A stretch of 64,000 bases of DNA from Sphingorhabdus sp. (GCF_023910635.1 NZ_JAAVVZ010000002.1:62001-126000); one strand, 5' to 3'. Shown: positions 51,874 through 62,564, counted from the stretch's first letter. Numbers and translations: made by a program. Notes: generated from the sequence alone by a model not told the origin.

Positions 51874-52355
51874 CCCTATCCATCCGCTCCGCCACCGCCG
51901 AAGACATCTCGCTGATCGGGCAATTCATCCGCGACCTTGCGGAATATGAAAAGCTTGCGCATTCCGTGCGCTTTGACGAGGTGGTATTGGCGCAAAAGCT
52001 GTTTGGACCGCGCCCTTATGCCGAGGTGTTGATTGGCGAGATTGACGGCGTGGCGCAGGGCTTTGCTTTATTCTTCCACAATTTTTCGACCTTCGAAGGA
52101 CGGCCCGGAATCTATCTGGAGGATTTGTTTGTCCGTCCCGATGCGCGCGGGTCGGGGCTTGGCAAGGCGTTGCTGGGCAGGCTTGCCGCGCTGGCGGTCG
52201 AACGCGATTGTGCGCGGCTTGAATGGTCAGTGCTCGACTGGAACACGCCAGCGATTGATTTCTACAAGGCGTTGGGGGCCGTACCCATGGACGAATGGAC
52301 CGTCTACCGCGTCGATGGCGCAGCGCTCCAAACCCTTGCCATACATAGCCTGTAA
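51861..52355 (+). CDS. GNAT-family N-acetyltransferase
   Basis: The 164-residue protein has the acetyl-CoA binding loop VRPDARGSGLGKALLGRLAA and a GNAT fold (IYLEDLFV strand; LEWSVLDWNTPAIDFYKALG), closest in look to diamine acetyltransferases. The substrate is unknown. Its start lies within the 3' end of vapC, so it may be read from the same transcript although it probably was there before the toxin-antitoxin pair arrived. Confidence 0.85.
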   Translation: MRSVTLSIRSATAEDISLIGQFIRDLAEYEKLAHSVRFDEVVLAQKLFGPRPYAEVLIGEIDGVAQGFALFFHNFSTFEGRPGIYLEDLFVRPDARGSGLGKALLGRLAALAVERDCARLEWSVLDWNTPAIDFYKALGAVPMDEWTVYRVDGAALQTLAIHSL

Positions 52356-52357
52356 AT

Positions 52358-53260
52358 ATGGCTGAACTGCATCCGCGCCCGTTCATCCCGTTCATGGTGG
52401 CGGCGGCGGGCATCGCCACATTTTCGTTGATGGACGCGGCGATGAAGGATCTGGCGCTTTCGCTGGGTGCCTATAATGCCGTCATGTGGCGCAATTGCTT
52501 TGGTGCGTTTTTCATGGGGCTATTGTTTGTTGGAACGCGGCAGAAATGGCCGCCTGTACATATCCTGAAAATGCATTTGTGGCGCAGCATAATCGTGTCG
52601 GTCATGGCGGTCAGTTTTTTCTGGTCACTGACGCAACTGCCGCTGGCCGAGGCCATTGGACTTAGCTTCATCGCGCCGGTCATCGCGCTCTATCTGGCCG
52701 CCGTTATGCTGGGGGAGACGATAGGTCGTTCCGCCATCTGGGCGTCGCTGGCGGGGCTTGGCGGGGTGGTGATCATCATGGCTGGCCGGTTGAGCGGACA
52801 CTATACCAGCGGGCATCTCTGGGGCGCTGCGGCGGTGTTGTTTTCGGCGGTGGTGTTTGCGTATAATCTGATCCTCGCCCGGCGACAGGCGCAGGTCGCG
52901 GGGCCCATTGAAATCGCCTTTTTCCAGAATCTGTTTGTCGCGGCAACGCTTGGCCTTGTCGCGCCGTGGTTTTTGCAGCCGATCGGCATGTCCGATGCGC
53001 CCATGATCGGCGGTGCCGCGGCGCTGGCGGTCATTTCACTGTTGCTGATGAGCTGGGCCTATGCCCGGGCGGAGGCACAGATTTTGATTCCGGTCGAATA
53101 TACCGCCTTTGTCTGGGCGGCATTTTTCGGCTGGCTGTTCTTTGCCGAGCCGGTGACATGGCCGGTGCTTTTGGGCACGGCCTTGATCGTGGCCGGAAGC
53201 CTGATCGCGGCAAGGGCAAAGCCGGAGCCGATCAATCAGGTCGAGATTGCGACGGTTTAG
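52358..53260 (+). CDS. EamA/DMT-superfamily transporter
   Basis: The 300-residue protein has ten hydrophobic segments in two repeated EamA halves (MVAAAGIATFSLMDAAMKDL start; LAEAIGLSFIAPVIALYLAA at the end of half one; YTAFVWAAFFGWLFFAEPVT in half two). It exports or imports a small metabolite. It follows the acetyltransferase by 2 bp. Confidence 0.88.
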   Translation: MAELHPRPFIPFMVAAAGIATFSLMDAAMKDLALSLGAYNAVMWRNCFGAFFMGLLFVGTRQKWPPVHILKMHLWRSIIVSVMAVSFFWSLTQLPLAEAIGLSFIAPVIALYLAAVMLGETIGRSAIWASLAGLGGVVIIMAGRLSGHYTSGHLWGAAAVLFSAVVFAYNLILARRQAQVAGPIEIAFFQNLFVAATLGLVAPWFLQPIGMSDAPMIGGAAALAVISLLLMSWAYARAEAQILIPVEYTAFVWAAFFGWLFFAEPVTWPVLLGTALIVAGSLIAARAKPEPINQVEIATV

Positions 53261-53280
53261 GGGGGGGGCTCCCCCACTTT

Positions 53281-53348
53281 CGTCATCCTGAACTTGTTTC
53301 AGGATAGCGAACCGCCCCATGTTATCCTGAAACAAGTTCAGGATGACG
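53281..53348. repeat. Inverted pair of REP palindromes
   Basis: GTCATCCTGAACTTGTTTC at 53282-53300 and its inverse at 53324-53348 form a 25-bp stem with an 18-nt loop. It lies between convergent genes and may stop both transcripts. A variant occurs at 733-760. Confidence 0.85.
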
Positions 53349-53370
53349 AGGGATTGGTTAAGGGCGCTAC

Positions 53371-54561
53371 CTACGCCGCCAGCGCGGAATAAATCATCGT
53401 CTTGATCTCGCGGCGCACGGGGTAGGTGGTCGATGGCAGCAATTGCGTCATGAAAATCATGATGATGTCCTCAACCGGATCGACGAAAAACGCGGTGGAA
53501 TACATGCCGCCCCAATAAAAATCGCCGTTGGAACAAGGCGCAAGTGTCGCGGCACTGTCGATGGTCGTGGCAAAGCCAAGGCCAAAGCCAATGCCGGCCA
53601 TTTCGGCCTCACTGAACAAAGATTTCGACATTTGCGTCAGGTCTTGACCGCCGGGGATATGATTGGCGGTCATCAATTCTATCGTCTTGGGGCTCAAGAT
53701 TTGTGCGCCGTCAAGCGCGCCGCCGTTCAGCAGCATCCGGCAGAACCGATGATAATCCGCAACGCTCGACGCTAGGCCGCCGCCGCCGGAATTGAATGAC
53801 CAGCCCTTGGCCCACATGCTGTCGGCCCCTGCTTTGTCGATCAGCTTCATTTTCGCTTCGGGGTCAAAGCCAAAGCCTTCGGGGATTCGCGCTGCCTTGT
53901 CGGCGGGCACTTGGAAGAATGTATCGGTCATGCCCAAGGGCGCGAAAATATGCGTCTGGAAATATTCAGGCAATGACCGCCCGCTGATCCGTTCAACCAA
54001 TATGCCGACTATGTCGGTGGCAACCGAATAATTCCACTGCGTGCCTGGGTCGAATTCCAGCGGGATTTGCGCGAGTGTGTCAATCACGCTTTGCGATGTA
54101 TTTTTGGTCCAGCTTTCCAGTTCGGTCTTGCGATAGGCCGCATCGACATTGCCTTGTTCCTGAAAGCTATAGGTGAAACCGGCTGTATGCCGCAGCAAGT
54201 CAACCACCCGCATTTGGGTGGATGGTGCGCGCGTCATAAATGGCACATTGCCGCCGCCGCCCACAAACACACCCAATTTCGCAAATTCGGGGATATATTT
54301 GGCGACCGGATCGGTCAGCGCGATTTTGCCCTGTTCTACCAACTGCATGAACGCGACCGAGGTAATTGGCTTGGTCATTGATGCGATCCGGAAAATAGCA
54401 TCTTCGGCAACGCCCGAGCTCCATTGCAACGCGATATCGTCGCCACGGCCAACCAGCACCGACGCAAACGGCAATTTGCCGTTGTCGAGATAATTGGCCT
54501 GAATAAATGCGGGAATCCGCGCGAGGCGGTCGGGCAGGAAACCTAAATCTTCGGCGCTCAT
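53371..54561 (-). CDS. Serine hydrolase of the beta-lactamase/family VIII esterase fold
   Basis: The 396-residue protein has the SxxK motif [14 protein letters not shown], the second motif Tyr in [13 protein letters not shown], and a C-terminal [14 protein letters not shown]. There is no signal peptide, so it is cytosolic, unlike true class C beta-lactamases. Family VIII carboxylesterases have this form and hydrolyse esters or lactones. It is the last gene of a six-gene run with 4-bp overlaps, so a role in opening or trimming an ester substrate is plausible. Confidence 0.85.
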   Translation of the reverse strand: MSAEDLGFLPDRLARIPAFIQANYLDNGKLPFASVLVGRGDDIALQWSSGVAEDAIFRIASMTKPITSVAFMQLVEQGKIALTDPVAKYIPEFAKLGVFVGGGGNVPFMTRAPSTQMRVVDLLRHTAGFTYSFQEQGNVDAAYRKTELESWTKNTSQSVIDTLAQIPLEFDPGTQWNYSVATDIVGILVERISGRSLPEYFQTHIFAPLGMTDTFFQVPADKAARIPEGFGFDPEAKMKLIDKAGADSMWAKGWSFNSGGGGLASSVADYHRFCRMLLNGGALDGAQILSPKTIELMTANHIPGGQDLTQMSKSLFSEAEMAGIGFGLGFATTIDSAATLAPCSNGDFYWGGMYSTAFFVDPVEDIIMIFMTQLLPSTTYPVRREIKTMIYSALAA

Positions 54562-55370
54562 ACTGCGGTTTGCCCTGTTAATTGGCGCGTTACGGGGTGC
54601 GAGCTGGAGAGCCCGCCGTCAACAGCGATGGCTTGTCCGTTGACATAAGAGGCCTGGTCGCTGGCGAGGAACAATGCGACATTGGCCAGTTCCTCCGGCT
54701 GCGCGCCGCGGCGCAACGGGTTCAGGCGGCCGATTTTTTCAGTCACGCCCTTTTCACGGGCATAATCAAATGTCGGCTTGGTCATGCCGGTTTCGGTAAG
54801 GCCAGGGCAAATCGCGTTGCAGCGGACATTGGTGCCCGACAATTGCTGCGCACTGACCTGTGCCAGATTGATGACGCCAGCCTTTGACGCCGAATAAGGC
54901 GGCCCGCCTGCGCCCGAACGAATGCCAGCAACGCTTGCGGTCAGGATGATCGAACCGCCATTGCCTGCATCGGCCATGACCTTGCCCGCATGCTTAACCA
55001 TCAGCCATGGGCCAATGAGGTTGACGCGCAAGACGCTGGTGAAATTTTCCACGGTGTTGTCGAAAATCCCCTCCATGCCGCCGGAGATACCCGCGTTTGC
55101 AAAGGCGACATCAAGATGGCCGTGGAGCGTGATGGCCTTGGCGACCAAAGCCGCGACATCACTTTCGTCGCCTGCGTCCATTTGGACGGCGGTCGCGGCG
55201 GCACCGATCATCGCAGCGGTGTCATGTACCGATGCGGCCATGTCGCCCAAAACGACCTTCGCACCCTCTGCCGCAAAACGGATGGCGGATGCACGGCCAA
55301 TGCCTGAACCCGCGCCCGTGATAATGGCGACTTTGCCCTCTAATGCACCCTGAGCCTGCCGAAGGGTCAT
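54558..55370 (-). CDS. SDR-family oxidoreductase
   Basis: The 270-residue protein has the NAD(P) motif [21 protein letters not shown], and the YSASKAG active-site Tyr-Lys. The first nine residues (MTLRQAQGA) are encoded by a dispersed palindrome (CCCTGAGCCTGCCGAAGGG, 55349-55367), so the original start was probably different. It overlaps both neighbours by 4 bp. It would oxidise a secondary alcohol or 3-hydroxyacyl group in the operon's pathway. Confidence 0.88.
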   Translation of the reverse strand: MTLRQAQGALEGKVAIITGAGSGIGRASAIRFAAEGAKVVLGDMAASVHDTAAMIGAAATAVQMDAGDESDVAALVAKAITLHGHLDVAFANAGISGGMEGIFDNTVENFTSVLRVNLIGPWLMVKHAGKVMADAGNGGSIILTASVAGIRSGAGGPPYSASKAGVINLAQVSAQQLSGTNVRCNAICPGLTETGMTKPTFDYAREKGVTEKIGRLNPLRRGAQPEELANVALFLASDQASYVNGQAIAVDGGLSSSHPVTRQLTGQTAV

Positions 55371-56128
55371 ACGACTACACCCCCATCAACCACGATTGTT
55401 TGACCCGTCATAAATGTTGAAGCATCGGAGGCCAGATAGACCGCTGCCCCTGCAATCTCGCGCGGCTCGCCAATACGCCCCAATGCCGCGCCCGCGGTGG
55501 AGGCTTTCAGATTTTCGGGATTCTCCCACAGTGCCTTGGCAAAATCGGTCTTCACCAGTCCCGGCGCGATCGAGTTAATGCGCACATTGTGCGGTCCATA
55601 TTCGCGCGCGAGATTCTTGGTCATCTGGATATCCGCCGCCTTGGTAATCGCATAAGCGCCCAAGATCGGCGACCCGCGCAGGCCGCCAATGGACGACACG
55701 ATTACGATGGAGCCCGATTTGCGTTCGATCATTTCGGGTACGACCATCTGGATCAGCCAATGTTGCGAGACGATGTTGTGATCGAGCGTCTTGCGCAGTT
55801 GTTCGTCGGTGATGGTCGCCATCGGGCCATAATGCGGGTTCGACGCCGCGTTGCAGACCAAAACATCGACCTTACCAAATGCCTTGTGCGCTTCATCAAC
55901 CAGGTTTTGCAGGCTTTCCTTGGACGACAGGCTTGATGCCACCGCAATTGCCGCGCCCGTATGCTTGGCATTGATGCCAGCGGCCACCGCTTCGCAATCA
56001 TCGATATTGCGGCTGGAGATCACAACCTTTGCGCCATGCTCCGCCATTTCTTCGGCGATTGCCTGGCCGATGCCGCGCGACGACCCTGTGATGATGGCGA
56101 CCTTACCGGTCATATCGAATAAAGACAT
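55367..56128 (-). CDS. SDR-family oxidoreductase
   Basis: From ATG 56128 (GAGAGGAA upstream) the 253-residue protein has [22 protein letters not shown] at the NAG position, and [11 protein letters not shown] with the catalytic Tyr-Lys, plus [14 protein letters not shown]. It differs clearly from its neighbour SDR, so they are not a recent duplicate. A REP pair (56149-56281) separates it from the kinase gene upstream. Confidence 0.88.
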   Translation of the reverse strand: MSLFDMTGKVAIITGSSRGIGQAIAEEMAEHGAKVVISSRNIDDCEAVAAGINAKHTGAAIAVASSLSSKESLQNLVDEAHKAFGKVDVLVCNAASNPHYGPMATITDEQLRKTLDHNIVSQHWLIQMVVPEMIERKSGSIVIVSSIGGLRGSPILGAYAITKAADIQMTKNLAREYGPHNVRINSIAPGLVKTDFAKALWENPENLKASTAGAALGRIGEPREIAGAAVYLASDASTFMTGQTIVVDGGVVV

Positions 56129-56148
56129 TTGTATTCCTCTCACTCATT

Positions 56149-56281
56149 CCTCCCTATCGACTTGCGATGGGGAGGTGGCAGCCAAAGCGGCAGCTTTGGA
56201 TGACGGAGGGGCGGCGACGTTTCATTCCCCTCCACCATCCTGCGGATGGTCCCCCTCCCCATCGCAAGTCGATGGGGAGGA
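56149..56281. repeat. REP-type inverted repeat inside the catabolic operon
   Basis: CCTCCCTATCGACTTGCGAT at 56149-56168 runs on to 56175 and is matched by the inverse at 56254-56280. Two shorter hairpins lie between. It is the only gap over 100 bp within the operon and could tune expression of the downstream genes. Confidence 0.75.
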
Positions 56282-56289
56282 ACTTATTT

Positions 56290-57372
56290 CTACGCCCCGG
56301 CCTTTTCCGCGAATTTCCATGCGGATTCCGCCAACGGGAACACGCGTTCGGCCATGGCTTGCGCATGTGACGAACTTGCGGTGCCGTCTATCACGCGTTT
56401 TTTGATGCCCTGAATAATCCCGGCGAGCCGGAAGAAATTATAGGCAAAATACCAGTTCATATCGGGCACGCCGTCACGGTTCGTGGCAGCGCAATAACGC
56501 TCTACCATCGCGTCGAGTTCGGGAATGCCTAAGCCCGCGCGGTCCAAATCCATGACGCCCGACCGGCCTTCATTCTGCGTCACCCATGCCATTGCGACAT
56601 AGGTGAAATCAGCCAGCGGGTCGCCCAAGGTCGACAATTCCCAATCCAACACCGCGACGACCTTTGCTTCTTTGGCATCGAAGATCATATTGTCGATGCG
56701 ATAGTCGCCATGGACGACGCTGGTGCGCGTCTGCTCCGGCAGCGTCTTTGGCAGCCATTCAATCAGCCGTTCCATTTCGGGCATATTGTCGGTTTCGGCG
56801 AGCCGATATTGCTTCGTCCAACGTTCGACCTGCCGCCCGAAATAATTGCCCGGTTTGCCAAAGTCGGAAAGACCGGCACCTTCAACATCCACATTGTGCA
56901 ACGCTGCCAAGGTGTCGATCATCGCCTCATAAGTGGCGCGACGTTCAGGCGGGTTTGATCCCGGCATGGAACCGTCCCAGATAGTGCGCCCTTCGACCAT
57001 ATCCATGATGTAGAACATCGAACCCGCGACACTGTCGTCGGTGCACAGGCCAAAGGGTTTGGCGACGGGAAAGCCCGTTGGGTACAAGCCCGCAATGACC
57101 TTATATTCGCGGTCAACGGCATGTGCGCTGGGCAGTAGAACGCCGAAAGGCTTGCGGCGTAGGACGTAGGAACCGCTTTTGGCGTTCAACCGGTAGGTCG
57201 GGTTTGACTGCCCACCTGCGAATTTCAGAACCTCGACCGGACCTTCAAATCCTTCTACATTATCCGACATCCATGCCGCCAATTTATCGGCATCGAGGAT
57301 GTCCGCTCCGCTTGGCGCAACGGTGCCGGTAAAGGCCGTCTGCGCGTCAATCGGGGTTGGGGCGGAACTCAT
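56290..57372 (-). CDS. APH-family phosphotransferase (ACAD10/11 kinase-domain type)
   Basis: The 360-residue protein has the kinase-like ATP-site GGQSNPTYRLNAKSGSYVLR, the catalytic loop SVVHGDYRIDNMIFD and the metal site VAVLDWELSTLGDPLADF. This is the subgroup fused to acyl-CoA dehydrogenases in animal ACAD10 and ACAD11, not an antibiotic kinase. In bacteria such kinases phosphorylate 4-hydroxyacyl-CoA (for example in the levulinate pathway of Pseudomonas putida). It overlaps the alcohol dehydrogenase gene by 4 bp and lies two genes from an ACAD11-like dehydrogenase. Confidence 0.88.
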   Translation of the reverse strand: MSSAPTPIDAQTAFTGTVAPSGADILDADKLAAWMSDNVEGFEGPVEVLKFAGGQSNPTYRLNAKSGSYVLRRKPFGVLLPSAHAVDREYKVIAGLYPTGFPVAKPFGLCTDDSVAGSMFYIMDMVEGRTIWDGSMPGSNPPERRATYEAMIDTLAALHNVDVEGAGLSDFGKPGNYFGRQVERWTKQYRLAETDNMPEMERLIEWLPKTLPEQTRTSVVHGDYRIDNMIFDAKEAKVVAVLDWELSTLGDPLADFTYVAMAWVTQNEGRSGVMDLDRAGLGIPELDAMVERYCAATNRDGVPDMNWYFAYNFFRLAGIIQGIKKRVIDGTASSSHAQAMAERVFPLAESAWKFAEKAGA

Positions 57373-58457
57373 TGGTCAAAAACGATGACCGAACGCGCCG
57401 AATCGCCGCGCTTCATCTGGTCAAAGCCCTCGTTGATCCGCTCCAGCGGAATGGTCTCCGAAATGATGGTATCGAGGTCCAAAAGGCCACGCATGTAGAA
57501 ATCCACAAGACGCGGAATATCAACAGGGAAGCGGTTGCCGCCCATGATCGCGCCTTGGAGTTTCTTGCCGGACAACAGGTCCATCGCCGACAGGCCAACC
57601 GAATGCTGTAATGGCATCATACCAAGTATGGTTGCTGTCCCGCCGCGCTTGAGCGACTTGACGGCAAGCTCACCCGACGCAGGACGACCTACAGCCTCAA
57701 TCGCATGATCGACGCCGCCCTTGGTCAACTCCTGAATCTGCTTGGCTGCGTCAGCATCCATTGGGTCGATAACATCCGTCGCACCCAGCTTCATTGCAAG
57801 CGCCCGCTTTTCCGGTATTGGATCAGCAGCAATGATGCGGCCAGCGCCAGCAATTTTCGCAGCATTGATAGTCGCAAGTCCAACGCCGCCACAGCCGATA
57901 ACGGCCACGGTTTCGCCGGGTGTGACTTTGCATGCGTTGAAAATGGTGCCAGCACCTGTGGTGACTGCGCAGCCGATAACGGACGCTTGCGGCAAAGGCA
58001 TGTCGGGGTGAATGGCCACGCAAGCATGTTCATGCACCAGCATCATTTCGGCATAAGCGGACAGGTTCAGCATCTGGTTCATGATGCTGCCATCGGGGCG
58101 TGTCAGGCGTGGTGCTTCGCCTGCTTTACGCCGTGTGTCGCCGCCAAGGCACAAAGACATCCGGCCAGTAACGCAATATTCGCAATGGCCGCAGAACGCG
58201 CTCAGGCACGTAACAACGGCATCGCCGACCTTAACCGTGCGCACTTCGCTGCCCACAGCCTCAACAATGCCCGCCGCCTCATGCCCGGGGATCGCGGGCA
58301 AAGGATGCGGATATGTGCCTTCGATAAAGTGCAGGTCGCTATGGCACAGCCCGCAGGCCGCGGTGCGGATCAGCACCTCATGCGGCCCGGGATTGGCGAT
58401 GTTGATCTGCTCGATCTGAAGCGGCTTACCCGCTTCGATCAGGACTGCTGCTCTCAC
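57369..58457 (-). CDS. Zinc-dependent alcohol dehydrogenase (MDR family)
   Basis: The 362-residue protein has the catalytic-zinc motif [15 protein letters not shown], structural zinc cysteines in [20 protein letters not shown], and the NAD motif [20 protein letters not shown]. It resembles class III-type alcohol dehydrogenases. It would oxidise a primary or secondary alcohol intermediate. It overlaps its neighbours by 4 bp on each side. Confidence 0.92.
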   Translation of the reverse strand: MRAAVLIEAGKPLQIEQINIANPGPHEVLIRTAACGLCHSDLHFIEGTYPHPLPAIPGHEAAGIVEAVGSEVRTVKVGDAVVTCLSAFCGHCEYCVTGRMSLCLGGDTRRKAGEAPRLTRPDGSIMNQMLNLSAYAEMMLVHEHACVAIHPDMPLPQASVIGCAVTTGAGTIFNACKVTPGETVAVIGCGGVGLATINAAKIAGAGRIIAADPIPEKRALAMKLGATDVIDPMDADAAKQIQELTKGGVDHAIEAVGRPASGELAVKSLKRGGTATILGMMPLQHSVGLSAMDLLSGKKLQGAIMGGNRFPVDIPRLVDFYMRGLLDLDTIISETIPLERINEGFDQMKRGDSARSVIVFDQ

Positions 58458-59737
58458 CGGGTTGCTCCCATGTCACCGCTCGATAGGCCTTCTTTGCCGC
58501 GGCCGCCATGCTTGCCAAGCTCCATACGCGCAATCGCGCGGGCATGCACTTCATCGGGACCATCGGCCAGACGTAAGGTGCGCTGATGCGCCCAAGCAGA
58601 TGCGAGACCGAAATCGTCGGACACACCGCCGCCGCCATGCGCTTGAATCGCATTATCGATGATGCTCAGCGCCATATTCGGGGCCTGCACCTTGATCATC
58701 GCGATTTCAGCCGCTGCCGCCTTGTTACCGACCTTGTCCATCATATCCGCTGCCTTCAGGCACAGCAGACGTGTCATTTCGATGTCGATCCGGGCACGGG
58801 CAATACGTTCTTCCCACACGCTATGCTCGGCAACGGTCTTGCCAAAGGCGACGCGCGATTGCAGGCGCTTGCACATTTTCTCCAGCGCCTCTTCGGCAGT
58901 TCCAATGGTGCGCATGCAATGGTGGATGCGGCCTGGTCCAAGGCGTCCTTGCGCGATTTCGAACCCGCGACCTTCGCCCAGCAACATGTTCGATGCCGGA
59001 ATGCGGACATCCTTCAATTCGATTTCCATATGACCATGCGGCGCGTCGTCATAACCGAATACAGGCAGATGGCGCAGAATGTTCACACCGGGGGAATCGA
59101 GTTCCATCAATACCATCGACTGCTGCGCATGGCGCTTGGCTTCGAAATCAGTCTTGCCCATGACAATCGCGATCTTGCAACGCGGGTCGCCTGCGCCTGA
59201 TGACCACCATTTCACGCCATTAAGGACATATTCGTCGCCTTCACGGCGGATCGAGGTTTCGATGTTGGTCGCGTCGGACGAAGCAACGGCTGGCTCCGTC
59301 ATCAAAAACGCCGAACGGATTTCGCCGTTCATCAACGGGATCATCCATTTTTCTTTTTGTGCGGCCGTGCCGTAGCGCAAGAACACTTCCATATTGCCGG
59401 TGTCTGGCGCCGAACAGTTATAGACTTCAGATGCAAAACCGATGCGGCCCATTTCTTCGGCGCACAATGCATATTCCATGTTGGTGAGGCCGGGGCCATC
59501 AAAATGCACGCTGTCGTCGACATGCACGCGGCCCGACGTTGGCGGCATGAACAAGTTCCAAAGGCCAGCGGCCTTCGCGCGCGCCTTTTCCTCTTCAACG
59601 ACTTGAAGCACTTTCCAACGGTCGCCCACTGCCTGCTCGGCATAATAATCGGCGACGCGTGGACGCAAGAAGCGTTCATTATGGTCGCGGATCCGGTCCC
59701 GCCAGTAAGTTTGCTTGTCGTTGAGATCGAAATCCAT
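58454..59737 (-). CDS. Acyl-CoA dehydrogenase, ACAD11-like
   Basis: The 427-residue flavoprotein has the FAD-binding [20 protein letters not shown], the ACAD10/11-typical [20 protein letters not shown], and the C-terminal [20 protein letters not shown]. In the ACAD10/11 scheme, a 4-phosphohydroxyacyl-CoA made by the APH kinase is processed by this class of dehydrogenase with loss of phosphate. Its presence in the same operon as such a kinase supports that reaction here. Confidence 0.9.
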   Translation of the reverse strand: MDFDLNDKQTYWRDRIRDHNERFLRPRVADYYAEQAVGDRWKVLQVVEEEKARAKAAGLWNLFMPPTSGRVHVDDSVHFDGPGLTNMEYALCAEEMGRIGFASEVYNCSAPDTGNMEVFLRYGTAAQKEKWMIPLMNGEIRSAFLMTEPAVASSDATNIETSIRREGDEYVLNGVKWWSSGAGDPRCKIAIVMGKTDFEAKRHAQQSMVLMELDSPGVNILRHLPVFGYDDAPHGHMEIELKDVRIPASNMLLGEGRGFEIAQGRLGPGRIHHCMRTIGTAEEALEKMCKRLQSRVAFGKTVAEHSVWEERIARARIDIEMTRLLCLKAADMMDKVGNKAAAAEIAMIKVQAPNMALSIIDNAIQAHGGGGVSDDFGLASAWAHQRTLRLADGPDEVHARAIARMELGKHGGRGKEGLSSGDMGATR

Positions 59738-59770
59738 GGCTCATTCCTCTTTTCAATTTTAATTGATCGG

Positions 59771-61186
59771 TTAACTGGCAGACTCTGCCGATGTGTTCAA
59801 GGCGCGCAAGCGTTCATTATGACTTTCGCGCGAAATCGGGAAATGCCGCAGGATCAGGATGCCGATAATGCCGAGGACCAAGACCGTGCCCATATAATAT
59901 AGCGCCAGCCCATCGAGGACGGCGACATCGACTTCGCCGGGTGCGGCATTTTGTGGGAAATTGGCAAAGCTCAGAATCATCCCGGCGGCAAAGGTGCCAA
60001 TGCCAACGGCGCATTTTTGCATGAAGAAATAGCCCGCGAAAAACAGCCCTTCAGAACGCCTGCCCGTTTCTTGCTGCGATGCCTCCACCACATCGGCCAT
60101 CATCGAGGACGTCAGCATCATCATACTCACCGCCGCGCTATTGGCTAAAGTCATTAAAGCAAACATAAACAGGATCGACGGGTTCGACGGCGCCCCGGGC
60201 ACAAGGTCGAGCATCCAGCTACCATATAATGCCGTCGTGAAGGTCAGCGAGATAATCGCAAACAGAATCGCAGCATGCTTCTTGCCCAATCGCGCGGAGA
60301 CGGGGGGGACAATGATGAAGGCAATGATGACCGTCGCAAACAGGGTCAGCGCATAATAAAGCATTTCCATCTGTTGCAGCTGCCATAGAAAGGCGAGCTG
60401 GTAATTGGTGAGCGCAAAGGTCATCCCTTGGTTGATCAGCCCGAACAGAGCCGCGAAGACGAGCCAGAGAAACGCCCGGTTAGATAATGTCGCCTTCACT
60501 TCGGCAAAAGCATGGCTAAGGCCAGCTCCGCGTGGGGCAGGGGGGGATTGCTTGGCCACATGCCGATGCTGACCAAACGCGGAGATGAGCACCGCACCGC
60601 TCATCATCAGCGCGCCCCACACCGAATAGGCGTCATACCCCGCAGGGTCGCTCACGCCCTTTTCGCCTGTGAAGAAAATGCCATAAGCGAAAATGAGCAT
60701 CAGCAAGCCGCCCGCCCAGCCAAACAGGAAACGATAGCGCATCAAACGCGTGCGCTCGTCATAATCGCCCGTTAGTTCAGGGACGAGGGCAACGGACGGC
60801 ACTTCGCACATCGCCACCAAGGTGCGCGCCAATACGGCGGTGCAGAACAGCCAAATGATCGTGCCCGTCTGGCCCATTTCGGGCGGGTGCCACAGCAATA
60901 GCCATATGATGCCAAGTGGAATGGCGGCGGCGTATAGCCAGGGCAGGCGTCTGCCCCATTTGCTTTGTGTCCGGTCGGACATCTCGCCAATAATCGGGTC
61001 GGCAAAGGCATCGAATATCAGCGCGGCCATGATGACGATACCAACGATGCCAGCGTCAATTCCCAACACCTGATTATAAAAAATCAGCAGGAATACTGAA
61101 AAGCCATTATCCTTGACGCCATAGGCGACAGAGCCAAGGCCGTGCATGACTTTTAACGATCGGGGAAGCGCGACGACTGGTGCCAT
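59771..61186 (-). CDS. GPH-type MFS symporter
   Basis: The 471-residue protein has 12 hydrophobic segments and the GPH (MelB-like) loop FADPIIGEMSDRTQSKWGRR after the second segment, with SVALVPELTGDYDERTRLMR later. It would import a sugar, glycoside or organic acid with a cation. It lies 33 bp upstream of the acyl-CoA dehydrogenase and probably opens the operon, so its substrate is likely what the operon degrades. Confidence 0.88.
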   Translation of the reverse strand: MAPVVALPRSLKVMHGLGSVAYGVKDNGFSVFLLIFYNQVLGIDAGIVGIVIMAALIFDAFADPIIGEMSDRTQSKWGRRLPWLYAAAIPLGIIWLLLWHPPEMGQTGTIIWLFCTAVLARTLVAMCEVPSVALVPELTGDYDERTRLMRYRFLFGWAGGLLMLIFAYGIFFTGEKGVSDPAGYDAYSVWGALMMSGAVLISAFGQHRHVAKQSPPAPRGAGLSHAFAEVKATLSNRAFLWLVFAALFGLINQGMTFALTNYQLAFLWQLQQMEMLYYALTLFATVIIAFIIVPPVSARLGKKHAAILFAIISLTFTTALYGSWMLDLVPGAPSNPSILFMFALMTLANSAAVSMMMLTSSMMADVVEASQQETGRRSEGLFFAGYFFMQKCAVGIGTFAAGMILSFANFPQNAAPGEVDVAVLDGLALYYMGTVLVLGIIGILILRHFPISRESHNERLRALNTSAESAS

Positions 61187-61397
61187 ATCGGATTAAATCA
61201 CAAAATGCGAAAAGGCGTGTTTTCCGGCGAATCGCACGATGTTTCTCTCCTCTATCCCGCCCTTATGCTAGGCGCACTGCCCAGCCTGTCAATCGCGATA
61301 CAAATGACGTTACGGCATGCATAACTCACCGATAAAGGCTTGCGTTTCCATGCGTGACCGCCCAAAAATTCATCAAGCAATTAAGCAGGAGAGTGTT

Positions 61398-62558
61398 ATG
61401 TCCGACCTTGATACATTCCGTGCCGAGGCGCGCGCCTGGCTGGAGGAAAACTGCCCCGCCGAAATGCGCACACCGGCCAAAGGCGACGAAGACGTCTGCT
61501 GGGGCGGACGCAATTTCGTGTTCCAATCCGAAGCCCAAAAATTGTGGCTCGAGGCTTGCGTCGCCAAAGGCTACACCGTGCCCGATTGGCCCAAGGCATA
61601 TGGCGGCGCTGGCCTTAGCCCGCAGGAAACAAAAATCCTGCGTCAGGAAATGGCAAAGCTGGGCTGCCGCTCACCGCTCAACAGCTTCGGCATCTGGATG
61701 CTTGGACCAGCCCTGCTGAAGTTCGGCACGGAAGAGCAAAAAGTGCATTATATGGGCCAGATCGCGCGAGGCGAAATCCGGTGGTGTCAGGGCTATTCCG
61801 AACCGGGCTCAGGCAGCGACCTTGTGTCGATGCAGACCTTTGGCGAGGATAAGGGAGACCATTGGGTCGTCAATGGCCAGAAAATCTGGACCTCTTATGC
61901 GGATAAGGCCGACTGGATTTTCTGTTTGGTCCGCACCGACAAGACGAACAAATATCAAGGAATCAGCTTCCTGTTGTTCGACATGGAAACGCCGGGTGTT
62001 TCGACCAAGCCGATCAAGCTGATCTCTGGCAACTCGCCTTTCTGCGAGACATTTTTCGACAATGTTGTTGTTCCCAAGCACCAGATTGTTGGCGAAATCA
62101 ATCGCGGCTGGGATGTGGCGAAATATCTGCTTGGCCATGAACGCGAAATGATTTCGGGCATGGGCGGCGATGGCGGCGTGACCTCGATCGGCGCGGCGAT
62201 GAAGGCGACCTTGTCGCAAGAACCAGTGCTGCGGGCGCAAATGGCATTGTTCGATGTCGATAACCTGACCTTCCGTGCCCATGGCGAACGTTTCATGGAC
62301 GAATGGAAAACGGGTAAGGCGCACCCGGCTTATTCCAACCTGATGAAATATGTCGGCACCGAATTGAACAAAAAACGCAATGAATTGGTCATGTCAATTG
62401 GCGGTTCTCAAGCGCTTGAGTGGGAAAGCGAACGCGCCAATGGCGGGTCGAAGGCGCGCAATTGGTTGCGGACCAAGGCGAACTCAATTGAGGGCGGCAC
62501 CAGTGAAGTGATGCTGAACGTCGTGTCGAAGCGCATCCTTGAGATGCCGGGCGGTTAA
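61398..62558 (+). CDS. Acyl-CoA dehydrogenase family protein (subunit 1)
   Basis: From ATG 61398 (AGGAG upstream) the 386-residue protein has the FAD-site stretch WCQGYSEPGSGSDLVSMQTF and GEDKGDHWVVNGQKIWTSYA, and ends with IEGGTSEVMLNVVSKRILEM. Together with the next gene it resembles the two-gene heteromeric acyl-CoA dehydrogenases used on sterol side chains and other bulky acyl-CoAs. The substrate is unknown. It is divergent from the GPH operon. Confidence 0.9.
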   Translation: MSDLDTFRAEARAWLEENCPAEMRTPAKGDEDVCWGGRNFVFQSEAQKLWLEACVAKGYTVPDWPKAYGGAGLSPQETKILRQEMAKLGCRSPLNSFGIWMLGPALLKFGTEEQKVHYMGQIARGEIRWCQGYSEPGSGSDLVSMQTFGEDKGDHWVVNGQKIWTSYADKADWIFCLVRTDKTNKYQGISFLLFDMETPGVSTKPIKLISGNSPFCETFFDNVVVPKHQIVGEINRGWDVAKYLLGHEREMISGMGGDGGVTSIGAAMKATLSQEPVLRAQMALFDVDNLTFRAHGERFMDEWKTGKAHPAYSNLMKYVGTELNKKRNELVMSIGGSQALEWESERANGGSKARNWLRTKANSIEGGTSEVMLNVVSKRILEMPGG

Positions 62559-62564
62559 CAGCAA

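Noticed and set aside
56290-57372. Aminoglycoside resistance kinase
   Set aside because: It shares the APH fold, but sequence type and operon place it with the ACAD10/11 kinase-domain subgroup rather than antibiotic kinases.
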